Positions 34,401 through 43,616 are shown, numbered from the stretch's first letter. The stretch is 64,000 nt of DNA from an uncultured Pseudomonadota bacterium (GCA_903909415.1 CAIVVS010000260.1:1-64000); one strand, 5' to 3'. Program-made: numbers and translations. Notes: generated by a model not told the origin, from the sequence alone.

Positions 34401-37400
34401 GCGCTGCTCGCCGACCTGCAACCGGCGTCGCTGGCGCCGGCCGCGCCGGTGCTGCTGCTGTGGCTGGCCTGCCCGCTGGTGGTGTGGTGGCTGGGCCAGC
34501 CGGTCGCCGGCACACCCGCCAGCCTGGACGCGGAGCAGACGCTGTTCCTGCGCACCATCGCCCGGCGCACCTGGGCATTCTTCGACACCTTCGTCAGCGC
34601 GGAGGACCACTGGCTGCCGCCCGACAACTTCCAGGAGACGCGCGACAAGGGACTGGCCCACCGCACCTCGCCGACCAACATGGGCCTGTCGCTGCTGGCC
34701 AACCTGTCGGCGCACGACTTCGGCTACATCACCACCACCCGCCTGATCCAGCGCACCACCGACGCGCTCGCCACCATGCGCCTGCTCGAGCGCCACCGCG
34801 GCCACTTCTACAACTGGTACGACACCCAGACCCTCAAGCCGCTGCTGCCGGTCTACGTGTCCTCGGTGGACAGCGGCAACCTTGCCGGCCACCTGGTCAC
34901 CCTGGCGCCCGGGCTGGAGGGCATCGCGCGCCAGCCGATCAGCGGCGTGCGCTGGCTGGACGGGCTGGAGGACACGTTCCTGACGCTGGCGGGCACGCCC
35001 CCCACCGCCGCGGCCGGGTCGCTGCGCAAGTTCCAGGCGCACCTGGACGAGGCGCGCGCCACGCCGCCGGCGGGCCTGCGCGACCTGCACCGCTGCCTGG
35101 AACGCATGGCGGCCACCGCAGTGCGCATCACCCGCGAACTGGGCGAGGCCGGCGGCCCGGAACCCTACACCTGGGCGCAGGCGCTGGAGCGCCATTGCCA
35201 CGAACTGCTCGGCGAGATCGCGTGGCTCGCACCCTGGACCGTGCTGGCCGGCACGCCGCCCGGTTCCGGCGAGCTGGCGCAGCTGGAGCGCATCCCGCTG
35301 CTGGGTGAACTGGCCGGACTGGAACGGGAACTGCAGCCGGCGATCGCCGCGCGCCTCGCGCTGACCACCAGCCCGGCCGAGCGCGCCTGGCTGGGCGCGG
35401 TGGCCAACGGGCTCACGCAGGCCGCCGCGCGCGGCAACGAGCGCATCAAGCAGCTGGCCGGGCTCGCCGCGCAGGCCGCCGCGATGGCCCGCATGGACTA
35501 CGACTTCCTCTACGACGAGGTGCGCCACCTGCTCGCCATCGGCTACCACGTCACCGAGCACCGGCGCGACCCCGGCTGCTACGACCTGCTGGCTTCGGAG
35601 GCGCGCTTCGCGGTGTTCGTCGGCATCGCGCAGGGCAAGCTGCCGCAGGAGAGCTGGTTCGCGCTGGGGCGCTCGCTGATCAACGTGGGCAACGGCCCGA
35701 CCCTGCTGTCCTGGAGCGGCTCGATGTTCGAGTACCTGATGCCGCTGATCGTGATGCCGACCTTCGACAACACGCTGCTGGACGAGAGCTACCGCGCGGC
35801 GGTCCGGCGCCAGGTCGAGTACGGCCGCGAGCGCGGCGTGCCCTGGGGCATGTCCGAGTCCGGCTACAACGCCATCGACGCCGCCCACAACTACCAGTAC
35901 CGCGCCTTCGGCGTGCCAGGCCTGGGCATACGCCGGGGCCTGTCCAGCGACCTGGTCATCGCCCCCTACGCCAGCGCACTGGCGCTGATGGTCGCCCCGG
36001 ACGAGGCCTGCTCCAACCTGCAGCGCCTCGCGGCAGAAGGCATGCTCGGGCGCTACGGCTTCTACGAGGCGGCCGACTACACCGCCTCGCGCCTGCGCCG
36101 GCGCGAGACCTGCGCCGTGGTGCGCTCCTACATGGCGCACCACCAGGCGATGAGCCTGCTGGCCTTCAGCGACCTGCTGCTGGACCGGCCCATGCAGCGG
36201 CGCTTCGCCTCCGACCCGCTGGTGCGCGCGACCATCCTGCTGCTGCAGGAGCGCATCCCCAAGGCCAACGCGCTCTACCTGACGGACCGGGAAGGCGCCG
36301 ACTACCGGGTGTCGGACGAGGCGCAGGAGCTGCCGCTGCGCCTGTTCAGCACGCCGGACACGCGCCTGCCCGAGGTGCAGCTGCTGTCCAACGGCCGCTA
36401 CAACGTCATGGTCACCAACGCGGGCGGCGGCTACAGCCGCTGGAAGGACGTCGCGGTCACGCGCTGGCGCGAGGACAGCACCGGCGACCCGTGGGGCACG
36501 TTCTGCTACCTGCGCGACACCGGCACCGGCAAGGTCTGGTCGCCCTCGCTGCAGCCCACGCTCAGGCGCATGGACGCCTACGAGGCGGTGTTCACCGAGC
36601 AGCGCGTGGAGTTCCGCTGCAACGACGCGGAGTTCGACACCCAGACCGAGATCGTGGTGTCGCCCGAGGACGACATCGAGATCCGCCGGGTGCGCGTCAC
36701 CAACCGCACGCGCACCCGGCGCAGCATCGACGCCACCAGCTACGCCGAGGTGGTGCTGGCGGCGTCCTCGGCCGACGACCTGCACCCGGCCTTCAGCAAC
36801 CTGTTCATCCAGACCGAGATCGACGCCGCGCGCGGCGCGATCCTCTGCACCCGGCGCCAGCGCTCCAGCGGCGAGGCCACGATCTGGATGCTGCACATGA
36901 TGGCGGTGCACGGCGTCGCCGACTCGCAGGTGTCCTACGAGACGGACCGCGCCCGCTTCATCGGCCGCGGCAACGCACCGGTCGACCCGCGCGCGCTGCA
37001 GGCCGGCGTGTCGCTTTCGGGCTCGCAGGGATCGGTGCTCGACCCGGTCGTGTCGGTGCGGCGCAGCGTCGCGCTGGACCCGATGCAGACCGTCACCTTC
37101 GACCTGGTGACCGGCATCGGCGAGGACCGCGCCGCCTGCCTGCTGCTGGCCGAGAAGTACCAGGACCGGCGCCTCGCCGACCGCGCCTTCGAGATGGCGT
37201 GGACGCACAGCCAGGTGGCGCTGCGCCAGATCAACGTCACCGAGGCGGACGCGCAGCTCTACGGGCGGCTGGCCGGTTCGGTGATCCACGCCAACCGTTC
37301 GCTGCGCGCGGATGCGGCGGTGATCGCCGCCAACCGGCGCGGCCAGTCAGGGCTGTGGGGCTACGCCATCTCGGGCGACCTGCCGATCGTGCTGGTCCAG

Positions 37401-40268
37401 CTGAAGGACCCGGCCAACATCGAACTGGCGCGCCAGATGGTGCAGGCGCATGCCTACTGGCGGCTCAAGGGCCTGGCGGTGGACCTGGTGATCTGGAACG
37501 AGGAGCGCGGCAGCTACCGGCAGGCGCTGCACGAGCAGATCATGGGACTGATCGCGGCCGGCCAGGAGACCAGCGTCATCGACCGGCCCGGCGGCATCTT
37601 CGTGCGCTCGGCCGACCAGATCTCCAACGAGGACCGCATCCTGCTGCAGTCGGTGGCGCGCGTGGTGCTCACCGATGCGCGCGGCAGCCTCGCCGACCAG
37701 GTCAAGCGCATCCCCCCCGCGGACCTCGCCATGCCCAAGCTCGTGCCGGGCCGGGCGCGCGCGCCCGCCCCCGCCAGGCTGCCCGGCGCGCCGGCGGACG
37801 CGCAGCGCGCGGACCTCTACCTGCCCAACGGCACCGGCGGCTTCACCCCGGACGGACGGGAATACGTGATCACCACCACCCACCCGCAGGCCACGCCCAC
37901 GCCCTGGGTGAACGTGCTGGCCAATCCGCGATTCGGCTGCGTGGTGTCCGACAGCGGGTCGATGTACACCTGGAACGAGAACGCGCACGAGTTCCGGCTC
38001 ACGCCGTGGAGCAACGACTCGGTGGGCGACGTGAGCGGCGAGGCCTTCTACCTGCGCGACGAGGAAACCGGCCACGCCTGGTCGCCCAGCGGCCTGCCGC
38101 GGCGCGGCACCGGGCCCTACGTCACGCGCCACGGCTTCGGCTACAGCGTGTTCGAGCACACCGAGGACGGCGTGGCCTCCGAGCTCACGGTGTTCGTCTC
38201 GCACGACCTGCCGGTGAAGTTCGCGGTGCTGAAGGTGCGCAACGTGTCGGGACGGACCCGCCAGCTGTCGGCCACCGGCTACGTGGAATGGGTGCTGGGC
38301 AACTCGCGCCACAAGTCCGGCATGCACGTGGTCACCGAGATCGACACCCAGGGCGGCGCGCTGTTCGCGCGCAACGCCTACAACCCCGAGTTCGGCGAAT
38401 GCGTGGCCTTCTTCGACGCCGACGACGCGGCGCGCACCGTCAGCGGCGACCGCGCCGAGTTCATCGGCCGCAACCGCAGCCTGCGCGACCCGGCCGCGAT
38501 GGGCCGGGCGCACCTGTCGGGGCGCGTGGGCGCGGCCCTCGACCCCTGTGCCGCGATCCAGGTTCCCTTCGAGCTGGCCGACGGCGCGACGCGCGAGGTG
38601 ATCTTCCGGATGGGAACCGGCCAGGGCAAGGATGACGCGAGCAGCCTGGTGCAGCGCCTGCGCCGGTCCGGCACCGCCCGCGACGCGCTGGCCGCGGTGC
38701 GCGCCTACTGGAACCACGCGCTGGGCGCCGTCCAGGTGCGCACGCCCGAGCGCTCGCTGGACGTGCTGTGCAACGGCTGGCTGGTGTACCAGACCATGGG
38801 TTGCCGCCTGTGGGGGCGCAGCGGCCACTACCAGTCGGGCGGGGCCTTCGGCTTCCGCGACCAGCTGCAGGACGTGATGGCGCTGGTGCACACGCAGCCG
38901 GGACTGGCGCGCGAGCACCTGCTGCGCTGCGCCTCGCGCCAGTTCCTCGAGGGCGACGTGCAGCACTGGTGGCATCCGCTGGCCGGGCGCGGCGTGCGCA
39001 CGCATTGCGCCGACGACTTCCTGTGGCTGCCGCTGGCGGCGTGCCGCTACGTCCGGGCGACGGGCGATACGGCGCTGCTGGACGAACAGGTGTACTTCCT
39101 CGACGGGCGCGCGGTGAACCCGGGCGAGGACTCGTACTACGACCTGCCGCAGCGCTCGCTGGAATCGGCCAGCGTCTACCAGCACTGCGTGCGCGCCATC
39201 CTGCGCGGCTTCCGCTACGGCGAGCACGGTCTGCCGCTGATGGGCTCGGGCGACTGGAACGACGGCATGAACCTGGTGGGCGCCGGCGGCCGCGGCGAGA
39301 GCGTCTGGCTGGGCTTCTTCCTGCACCACGTGCTGCAGGCCTTCGTCCCGGTGGCGCGCGCGCACGGGGACGCGGCGTTCGCCGAGCGCTGCGAGGCCGA
39401 GGCGCTGCACCTGCGCGAGAACATCGAGGCGCACGGCTGGGACGGCGCCTGGTACCGGCGCGCCTGGTTCGACGACGGCACGCCGCTGGGCTCGTCGGTG
39501 AACGAGGAATGCAGCATCGATTCGGTTGCGCAGTCCTGGTCGGTGCTCTCGGGCGTGGCGAGCCCGCAGCGCGCCCGCACCGCCATGGCCTCACTTGACG
39601 AGCGCCTGGTGGACCGCCAGCACGCGCTGGTGCGCCTGCTCGCCCCGCCCTTCGACCGCTGCGAGCCCGATCCCGGCTACATCCGGGGCTACCTGCCCGG
39701 GGTGCGCGAGAACGGCGGCCAGTACACCCATGCGGCGATCTGGGCGACCATGGCCTTCGCCGAGCTGAAGGACCACGGGAAGGCCTGGGAACTGTTCCGC
39801 ATGATCAACCCGTTAAACCACGGCAGCTCGCCGGCCCGGTCCGGCATCTACATGGTGGAACCCTACGTGGTCGCCGCCGACGTGTATGCCGTGGCGCCGC
39901 ACACCGGGCGCGGGGGCTGGACCTGGTACACCGGCTCGGCCGGCTGGATGTACCAGCTGGTCACCGAGTCGCTGCTGGGCCTGCGCATCGAAGCCGGCCG
40001 GCTGCGCATCGAACCCTGCCTGCCGGCGGACTGGCCCGGATTCGGCATGAGCTACCGATTCGGCGCCACCACCTATCGCCTCGAAGTGGTGGTCCAGCCG
40101 GGCTCGACGCTGGCCCCGGCCATGAGCCTGGACGGCGAGCCGCAGCCTGACGGGTGGATCACGCTGCGCGACGACGGCACCGAGCACCACGCGCAGTTGC
40201 TGCTGCCCGGCGCCCCCGCCGCGGGGGAGGCCGCGACGCCTCAGCGCTTGCCGGTGATCGCAGCGTAA
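31428..40268 (+). CDS. ndvB: Cyclic beta-1,2-glucan synthase (NdvB/ChvB/Cgs-like)
   Basis: The product is 2946 aa, close to Brucella Cgs. Domains in order are: N-terminal region with PLRSELLSVEQM; membrane pair near residues 432-490; GT84 glycosyltransferase with LDTDTQLP near 654 and the RHRWMRGDW motif near 801; further membrane helices at about 847-1030; a glycoamylase-like domain with NMGLSLLANL and FYNWYDTQTLKPL (about 1034-1600); two beta-sandwich carbohydrate-binding segments; and a GH94-type phosphorylase domain with GDWNDGMN near 2609. The enzyme starts, elongates, cyclises and trims periplasmic beta-1,2-glucans used in osmoadaptation and host interaction. The start is TTG at 31428; the next in-frame ATG (31560) would cut conserved sequence. 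No export gene (NdvA-like) is nearby. Confidence 0.95.
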   Translation: MKTSATTLAGSLAGLIRRFRPGGWAEEWSADEPPLRSELLSVEQMASHGKALAASHSPGRKRIRDPLLTRLARNESVLHRARDLLIAAVLDKRPGTPAGEWLLDNFHLIEEQIRTARQHLPPDYSRELPRLGNGPSAGLPRVYDIALEAISHGDGQVDPETLGRFLTAYQSVTTLTLGELWAIPIMLRLALIENLRRVGTRIIAHRSGRDLAAVWAGHMSDAVQNDPKSLILVVADMARSNPAMTSSFVAEIARRLQGQSAAMTMPLHWIEQRLAELGLSIAQLVQAENQQQAADQVSISNSISSLRQHAATDWHDFVESMSATERILREDASGVYPRMDFATRDHYRHVVESLARRGGLTEERVAGLCVRLALDAAGKEGAASPPDGASGTGDHREAHVGHYLVGAGLAQLEAAAGARPRWSAATRCVGTRGAYLAFILLVTTALTAALLSHAAANGLPGWLAWPGALATALAMSQLAIAIANWLATLTLLPEPLPRLDYAKGLERASRTLVVIPTMLYTERNVEDLAESLEVRFLANRDAFLQFGLLTDFGDAPAAEMPEDAALLALACERITALNLKYHGAAPAGEGDPFFLFHRPRLWNAREGAWIGEERKRGKLAALNGLLLEGISAPFSRIVGDVQGLSGVRYVITLDTDTQLPRDSARRLVSTIAHPLNRALYDPARRRVTQGYGILQPRVAVSLPGASHSRYALLHGEDAGLDPYTRMTSDVYQDLFAEGSFTGKGIYDVAAFELALKDRLPENRILSHDLLEGCYARSGYASDVQFYEENPSRYSTDASRRHRWMRGDWQLAAWLLRRVPAGGPGVGARATEANPLSLLSQWKIFDNLRRSLVTPALTAILLAGWLALDQAWLWTAAALAVLWLPAFGMTAVELARKPAEAPFAQHLRIVLRSALARLAGFAFAVACMPFEAWLALDAVLRTLWRGLVTRRRMLEWTASARLDAACAADGRPGTPAIMRALWLAPLLAAGMAALLADLQPASLAPAAPVLLLWLACPLVVWWLGQPVAGTPASLDAEQTLFLRTIARRTWAFFDTFVSAEDHWLPPDNFQETRDKGLAHRTSPTNMGLSLLANLSAHDFGYITTTRLIQRTTDALATMRLLERHRGHFYNWYDTQTLKPLLPVYVSSVDSGNLAGHLVTLAPGLEGIARQPISGVRWLDGLEDTFLTLAGTPPTAAAGSLRKFQAHLDEARATPPAGLRDLHRCLERMAATAVRITRELGEAGGPEPYTWAQALERHCHELLGEIAWLAPWTVLAGTPPGSGELAQLERIPLLGELAGLERELQPAIAARLALTTSPAERAWLGAVANGLTQAAARGNERIKQLAGLAAQAAAMARMDYDFLYDEVRHLLAIGYHVTEHRRDPGCYDLLASEARFAVFVGIAQGKLPQESWFALGRSLINVGNGPTLLSWSGSMFEYLMPLIVMPTFDNTLLDESYRAAVRRQVEYGRERGVPWGMSESGYNAIDAAHNYQYRAFGVPGLGIRRGLSSDLVIAPYASALALMVAPDEACSNLQRLAAEGMLGRYGFYEAADYTASRLRRRETCAVVRSYMAHHQAMSLLAFSDLLLDRPMQRRFASDPLVRATILLLQERIPKANALYLTDREGADYRVSDEAQELPLRLFSTPDTRLPEVQLLSNGRYNVMVTNAGGGYSRWKDVAVTRWREDSTGDPWGTFCYLRDTGTGKVWSPSLQPTLRRMDAYEAVFTEQRVEFRCNDAEFDTQTEIVVSPEDDIEIRRVRVTNRTRTRRSIDATSYAEVVLAASSADDLHPAFSNLFIQTEIDAARGAILCTRRQRSSGEATIWMLHMMAVHGVADSQVSYETDRARFIGRGNAPVDPRALQAGVSLSGSQGSVLDPVVSVRRSVALDPMQTVTFDLVTGIGEDRAACLLLAEKYQDRRLADRAFEMAWTHSQVALRQINVTEADAQLYGRLAGSVIHANRSLRADAAVIAANRRGQSGLWGYAISGDLPIVLVQLKDPANIELARQMVQAHAYWRLKGLAVDLVIWNEERGSYRQALHEQIMGLIAAGQETSVIDRPGGIFVRSADQISNEDRILLQSVARVVLTDARGSLADQVKRIPPADLAMPKLVPGRARAPAPARLPGAPADAQRADLYLPNGTGGFTPDGREYVITTTHPQATPTPWVNVLANPRFGCVVSDSGSMYTWNENAHEFRLTPWSNDSVGDVSGEAFYLRDEETGHAWSPSGLPRRGTGPYVTRHGFGYSVFEHTEDGVASELTVFVSHDLPVKFAVLKVRNVSGRTRQLSATGYVEWVLGNSRHKSGMHVVTEIDTQGGALFARNAYNPEFGECVAFFDADDAARTVSGDRAEFIGRNRSLRDPAAMGRAHLSGRVGAALDPCAAIQVPFELADGATREVIFRMGTGQGKDDASSLVQRLRRSGTARDALAAVRAYWNHALGAVQVRTPERSLDVLCNGWLVYQTMGCRLWGRSGHYQSGGAFGFRDQLQDVMALVHTQPGLAREHLLRCASRQFLEGDVQHWWHPLAGRGVRTHCADDFLWLPLAACRYVRATGDTALLDEQVYFLDGRAVNPGEDSYYDLPQRSLESASVYQHCVRAILRGFRYGEHGLPLMGSGDWNDGMNLVGAGGRGESVWLGFFLHHVLQAFVPVARAHGDAAFAERCEAEALHLRENIEAHGWDGAWYRRAWFDDGTPLGSSVNEECSIDSVAQSWSVLSGVASPQRARTAMASLDERLVDRQHALVRLLAPPFDRCEPDPGYIRGYLPGVRENGGQYTHAAIWATMAFAELKDHGKAWELFRMINPLNHGSSPARSGIYMVEPYVVAADVYAVAPHTGRGGWTWYTGSAGWMYQLVTESLLGLRIEAGRLRIEPCLPADWPGFGMSYRFGATTYRLEVVVQPGSTLAPAMSLDGEPQPDGWITLRDDGTEHHAQLLLPGAPAAGEAATPQRLPVIAA

Positions 40269-40453
40269 GCCAGCGCGCAGCCACCCGCCACCACCAGCGG
40301 GGACAGGAACACCGTGTGGGTGCGTTCCGCGGTCGCGGTGATGGAGCCGATCTGCAATACCGATTCGGTCGTGGTGTAGCTGAAGAGCTCGTAACCGAGC
40401 ACCGCTGCGCCCAGCGCGATGAACACGAGGCCGGCGATCTGGATGGGCTTCAT
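40241..40453 (-). CDS. DUF3185-type small membrane protein
   Basis: The product is 70 aa with two hydrophobic helices (about residues 5-22 and 48-65) around a polar segment with TTTESVLQIGSITATAERT. This layout, beginning MKPIQIAGLVFIALG, fits DUF3185 proteins of unknown function. The ATG at 40453 is chosen; a longer frame to 40498 adds a non-hydrophobic leader. Its 3' end overlaps the last 28 bases of ndvB on the opposite strand. Confidence 0.65.
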   Translation of the reverse strand: MKPIQIAGLVFIALGAAVLGYELFSYTTTESVLQIGSITATAERTHTVFLSPLVVAGGCALAYAAITGKR

Positions 40454-40714
40454 GGCGGCTTTCACTGCGAGGTCCCGCGCCACCAGACTGGATGCCACGG
40501 TGCGCCCGCGACCCTCAGAACTGGGGCTAGGCGCCCATTGGCGCCGTCAGCCTGGTCGCGGTGGGATGGAGCCGAACAGCTTGCGGATCGACGCGCTTGC
40601 CGCCTTCAGGCGCAATCGCAAGGGGACACGAAGCCATGCATGCGCCATGCAACCGCGAACTTCAGTTTGCTGTCGAACACCCCGCCGGGCGATCAGGCGG
40701 CCCCCGGTTCGCAG

Positions 40715-41503
40715 CTACCTACGATCGCCGAGCAGCCCCGGCATCACGGTATAGACGAACAGCAGCACGGTTGCGCCTTCGGTGCCGGAGCTGACAGAGC
40801 CGCCGGTCGGGCGGTTCTTCTCCGCGAGCGTCTGGATCAGCTTGGCCACCCCGCCCTCCTGGATGAGCTGGGCGAAATTGGACTGGTAGGTGGTGATCAG
40901 GCTGATGCCGCCGATCTTCACGTCGTACACCTTCCACCCGGCCGCGGTTTTCTCCATGTCGTAGTCGATGGAGACGCGCTGCGATGCGGTCTGCTTCACG
41001 CTCGAGCGGACCGTGACATCGGCGTCGCCGGGAGTCAGCCTCAGGGGCTTGTACTCGATGGGCTGGTCCCGGTAGTTGGTGAGCGCGGCGGAATAGGTGC
41101 GCACGAGCAGGGACGTGAACTCCGCGACCAGCGTGCCCTGCTGTTCGGGCGTGGCCAGGCGCCAGTTCCGGCCCAGCGCAAACTGCGTCATGTGCTGGAA
41201 GTTGAACAGCGGCAGGATCATCGACTGGACGATCTCCGAGACCTTGCCAGGCGTGGGCGACTTCTGTCCCCGCTCCGCCCGCAGGCTGGCGGTGACCGCG
41301 GTCGTGACCGCCGCGAGCATCACATCCGGGGCCGCATCCGTCAGGGCGGACGCGGCCGGGGACACCTCCGGGGACTCCCGTGCCGCTTCGCTGAGCAGGA
41401 CTGGCAGGGGTCCACGCGCGTCCGATTCAGCGGCATTCGCGGCGCCTTGGAGCCCCGCAACGAGAAGGATGAGGGCGAAAGCCTTGACTGGTTCGGTGTG
41501 CAT
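40715..41503 (-). CDS. MlaC/Ttg2D-family phospholipid-binding protein, orphan
   Basis: The product is 262 aa. The signal peptide is cleaved near AANAAE. An unusual Pro/Ala/Ser stretch of about 40 residues precedes the MlaC-like body: MILPLFNFQHMTQFALGRNW, FTSLLVRTYSAALTNY and YDMEKTAAGWKVYDVKIGGISL, then the C-terminal helix. MlaC shuttles phospholipids between outer and inner membranes, but the mlaFEDB transporter genes are absent here, so this copy is an orphan. Its C-terminal tail reaches past the usual end with a hydrophobic VLLFVYTVMPG. The ATG at 41503 has GGGGGAAGG just upstream. It is divergent from the second Crp/Fnr gene. Confidence 0.82.
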   Translation of the reverse strand: MHTEPVKAFALILLVAGLQGAANAAESDARGPLPVLLSEAARESPEVSPAASALTDAAPDVMLAAVTTAVTASLRAERGQKSPTPGKVSEIVQSMILPLFNFQHMTQFALGRNWRLATPEQQGTLVAEFTSLLVRTYSAALTNYRDQPIEYKPLRLTPGDADVTVRSSVKQTASQRVSIDYDMEKTAAGWKVYDVKIGGISLITTYQSNFAQLIQEGGVAKLIQTLAEKNRPTGGSVSSGTEGATVLLFVYTVMPGLLGDRR

Positions 41504-41637
41504 GCCTTCCCCCGTGTCCGGACTGCCAGATCGCAGGCGCGCGGCGGACTGGAACCGGCGCCCGCCATCCCTACTGGACTGCGCCACCAGTCTGCGCTTT
41601 CGAGTCGCCGGCACTGTGCGCTGGGCCACGTTGGATG

Positions 41638-41653
41638 TGTTCGACAGCGAACA
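41638..41653. promoter_or_regulatory. 6-bp inverted repeat between mlaC-like and crp/fnr genes
   Basis: TGTTCG (41638-41643) and CGAACA (41648-41653) flank 4 bases. It is the only clear palindrome I see in the 304-base divergent region 41504-41807, which otherwise holds no supported gene. It is a candidate operator for either gene. Confidence 0.35.
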
Positions 41654-41807
41654 GACGCAGGAGGACGCCGCCTGCAGCATCCCGGCACCGGACCGTACCG
41701 CCTGGTCCGCCTCGCGCGCCGAAGGCAACCTGAACCAAGACTGGCTCCCCTTGACATTGCACCTCCCGAAGCAAGCCATCCGCGCAGGCGCGGCCCGCCA
41801 CGGCAGG

Positions 41808-42494
41808 GTGTCCATCGAGAACAGCCTGCTTGCCGCCATCCCCCGGTCCGACTACCGCCGCCTGCTGCCCAGGATGGAAGCCGTCACCCTGGCATTCGGC
41901 GACGTCCTCTACGAACCGGGCGCAGCCATCCGCCACGTGTACTTTCCCGGCAATGCGATGTTGTCGCTGCTGACGCTGGCCGACGGCCACCTCGCGCTGG
42001 AAGTCGGGCTGATCGGCCGCGAAGGCATGCTGGGCTTGCCGCTGGTGCTGGGCAGCAAGGTGTCCCCAGTGCGCGTGCTCGTGCAGGGCGCCGGCAGCGC
42101 GTTGCGCATGACCGCGGCGTCATTCATGCGCGAGTTCCGCGTCAACGCCCCGCTGCGGCGCGAGCTGTACGGATACACCTACGCACTGATGAACCAGGTA
42201 TCGCAGACCGCCGCGTGCAACCGCTTCCACGTGGTCGAGCAGCGCCTGGCGCGCTGGCTGCTCATGACCCAGGATCGCGTCCGGACCGACGCCTTCCACA
42301 TGACCCATGACTTCCTGTCGAACATGCTGGGCGTGCGGCGCGTCGGCGTGACCGAGGCCGCACAGGTGCTGCAGAAGCGCAGGCTGATCGACTACTCCCG
42401 CGGCAACATCACCATACTCGACAGGACCGGCCTGGAATCCGCCGCGTGCGCCTGCTACGACGTCGTGCGCGGCATGCACGAGCCGCGCCGCTGA
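41808..42494 (+). CDS. Crp/Fnr-family transcription regulator
   Basis: The product is 228 aa. The sensory domain has SLLAAIPRSDYRRLLPRMEAV and VLYEPGAAIRHVYFPGNAM. The winged helix has FLSNMLGVRRVGVTEAAQVLQ and YSRGNITILDRTGLE, followed by CACYDVV, all typical of a Burkholderiales Crp/Fnr subgroup common in aromatic degraders and of unknown effector. The start is uncertain: GTG at 41808 gives the standard length, and TTG codons about 50 bases upstream are alternatives. None has a good ribosome site. The recognition helix differs strongly from the FNR-like protein at 29157, so the two should not share targets. Confidence 0.85.
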   Translation: MSIENSLLAAIPRSDYRRLLPRMEAVTLAFGDVLYEPGAAIRHVYFPGNAMLSLLTLADGHLALEVGLIGREGMLGLPLVLGSKVSPVRVLVQGAGSALRMTAASFMREFRVNAPLRRELYGYTYALMNQVSQTAACNRFHVVEQRLARWLLMTQDRVRTDAFHMTHDFLSNMLGVRRVGVTEAAQVLQKRRLIDYSRGNITILDRTGLESAACACYDVVRGMHEPRR

Positions 42495-42506
42495 GCGGAC
42501 GGCGGC

Positions 42507-42536
42507 GGGCCCGGCGGCACAACCGCCATCGGGCCC
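42507..42536. terminator. GC hairpin between convergent crp/fnr and nemA
   Basis: GGGCCCG (42507-42513) pairs with CGGGCCC (42530-42536), with a further GGCGG/CCGCC inner pairing possible. It lies just after the stop of the Crp/Fnr gene and before the stop of the convergent reductase. No T-run is present. Confidence 0.4.
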
Positions 42537-42545
42537 TGCCCCGGC

Positions 42546-43616
42546 TTACAGGCTGGGGTAGTCGGTGTAGCCCTTGGCACCGGGGGTGTAGAACGTGCCC
42601 ATGTCCGGCGCATTCAGCGCGGCGCCCGCGCGCATGCGCGCAACCAGGTCGGGATTCGCCAGGAACGGACGGCCGAAGCCGATCAGGTCCGCCTTGCCTG
42701 CCTGGAGTGCCGCTTCGGCGCTCTCGGCGTCGAAGCCGCCCGCGAGGATGAAAGTCCCCTTGAACGCGTCACGCAATCCTGCCTTGATCGCCTCGGGCAC
42801 GGCCGGGGCGCCCATCGCCGAATGATCCAGTACGTGCAGGTAGGACAGCCGCAGCGCGGACAACTCCCGTGCGAGTTCCAGGAACTGCGCATCGGTGTCG
42901 GGAAAGCTGCCGGTGGCGTTGAAGGCGCCATGGGGCGACGGGCGGATGCCGACCCGTTCCGCCCCGATGGCCGCGACCGTGGCGCGCGCCACTTCCAGCG
43001 CGAAGCGGTTGCGCCCGGCGATGCTGCCGCCCCAGCCATCGGTTCGCTGGTTGACGTTGGCGTTGAGGAACTGCTCGATCAGGTAGCCGTTGGCCGCATG
43101 CAGCTCGACACCGTCGAAGCCGGCTTCGACCGCGAGCTTCGCGGAATGCGCGTACTCCGCGATTGCGGCGGCGATGTCCTTGTCACCCATCGCGCGCGGC
43201 GTGCTGTGCGGCTGCATGCCCTTGGAATCCGTGTACATCTCGCCCGTGCAGGCGGCGGCCATCGGCCCGACCACTTCCGCGCCGGCCGGCAGGTTCGCCG
43301 CCTGGGTCACGCGACCGGTGTGCATCAGCTGCACGTAGATCCTGCCGCCCTTGGCATGGACCGCGTCCGTGCAGAGCTTCCAGCCGGCGACCTGCGCCGC
43401 GTTGTACAGGCCGGGGATGCGCGGGTAGCCCAGGCCGTTGGGCGAGGGCGAGGTGCCCTCGGTGATGATCAGCCCCGCGCTGGCACGCTGGCCGTAGTAC
43501 TCCGCCATCAGGGCATTGGGGGTGTTGGCATCGACCGCGCGGCTGCGCGTCATCGGCGACATCACGGCGCGGTTGGCGAGTTTGAGCGATCCGGCGACAT
43601 ACGAATCAAACAGCAT
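42546..43616 (-). CDS. nemA: Old Yellow Enzyme family alkene/N-ethylmaleimide reductase
   Basis: The product is 356 aa. It is an FMN enzyme that uses NAD(P)H to reduce activated C=C bonds, quinones or nitro-esters. Visible marks are NRAVMSPMTRSRA near the N-terminus, GLIITEGTSPSPNG, the substrate-binding His/Asn pair in HAANGYLIEQFLN, GWGGSI, and the phosphate-binding end with IGFGRPFLANPDL. The ATG at 43616 follows GAGGAACCACC. It is cytosolic. A perfect palindrome at 43657-43678 lies 41 bases upstream, consistent with repressor control as in nemR-nemA systems, but no repressor gene is beside it. Confidence 0.93.
   Translation of the reverse strand: MLFDSYVAGSLKLANRAVMSPMTRSRAVDANTPNALMAEYYGQRASAGLIITEGTSPSPNGLGYPRIPGLYNAAQVAGWKLCTDAVHAKGGRIYVQLMHTGRVTQAANLPAGAEVVGPMAAACTGEMYTDSKGMQPHSTPRAMGDKDIAAAIAEYAHSAKLAVEAGFDGVELHAANGYLIEQFLNANVNQRTDGWGGSIAGRNRFALEVARATVAAIGAERVGIRPSPHGAFNATGSFPDTDAQFLELARELSALRLSYLHVLDHSAMGAPAVPEAIKAGLRDAFKGTFILAGGFDAESAEAALQAGKADLIGFGRPFLANPDLVARMRAGAALNAPDMGTFYTPGAKGYTDYPSL

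Noticed and set aside
31496..35308. 1270-codon open frame overlapping the glucan synthase in another frame
   Set aside because: Composition is Arg/Ala/Pro-rich without motifs; it is a shadow of the GC-rich third-codon pattern.
34026..37289. 1087-codon open frame antisense to the glucan synthase
   Set aside because: No ribosome site or recognisable domain. Long antisense frames are expected opposite high-GC genes.
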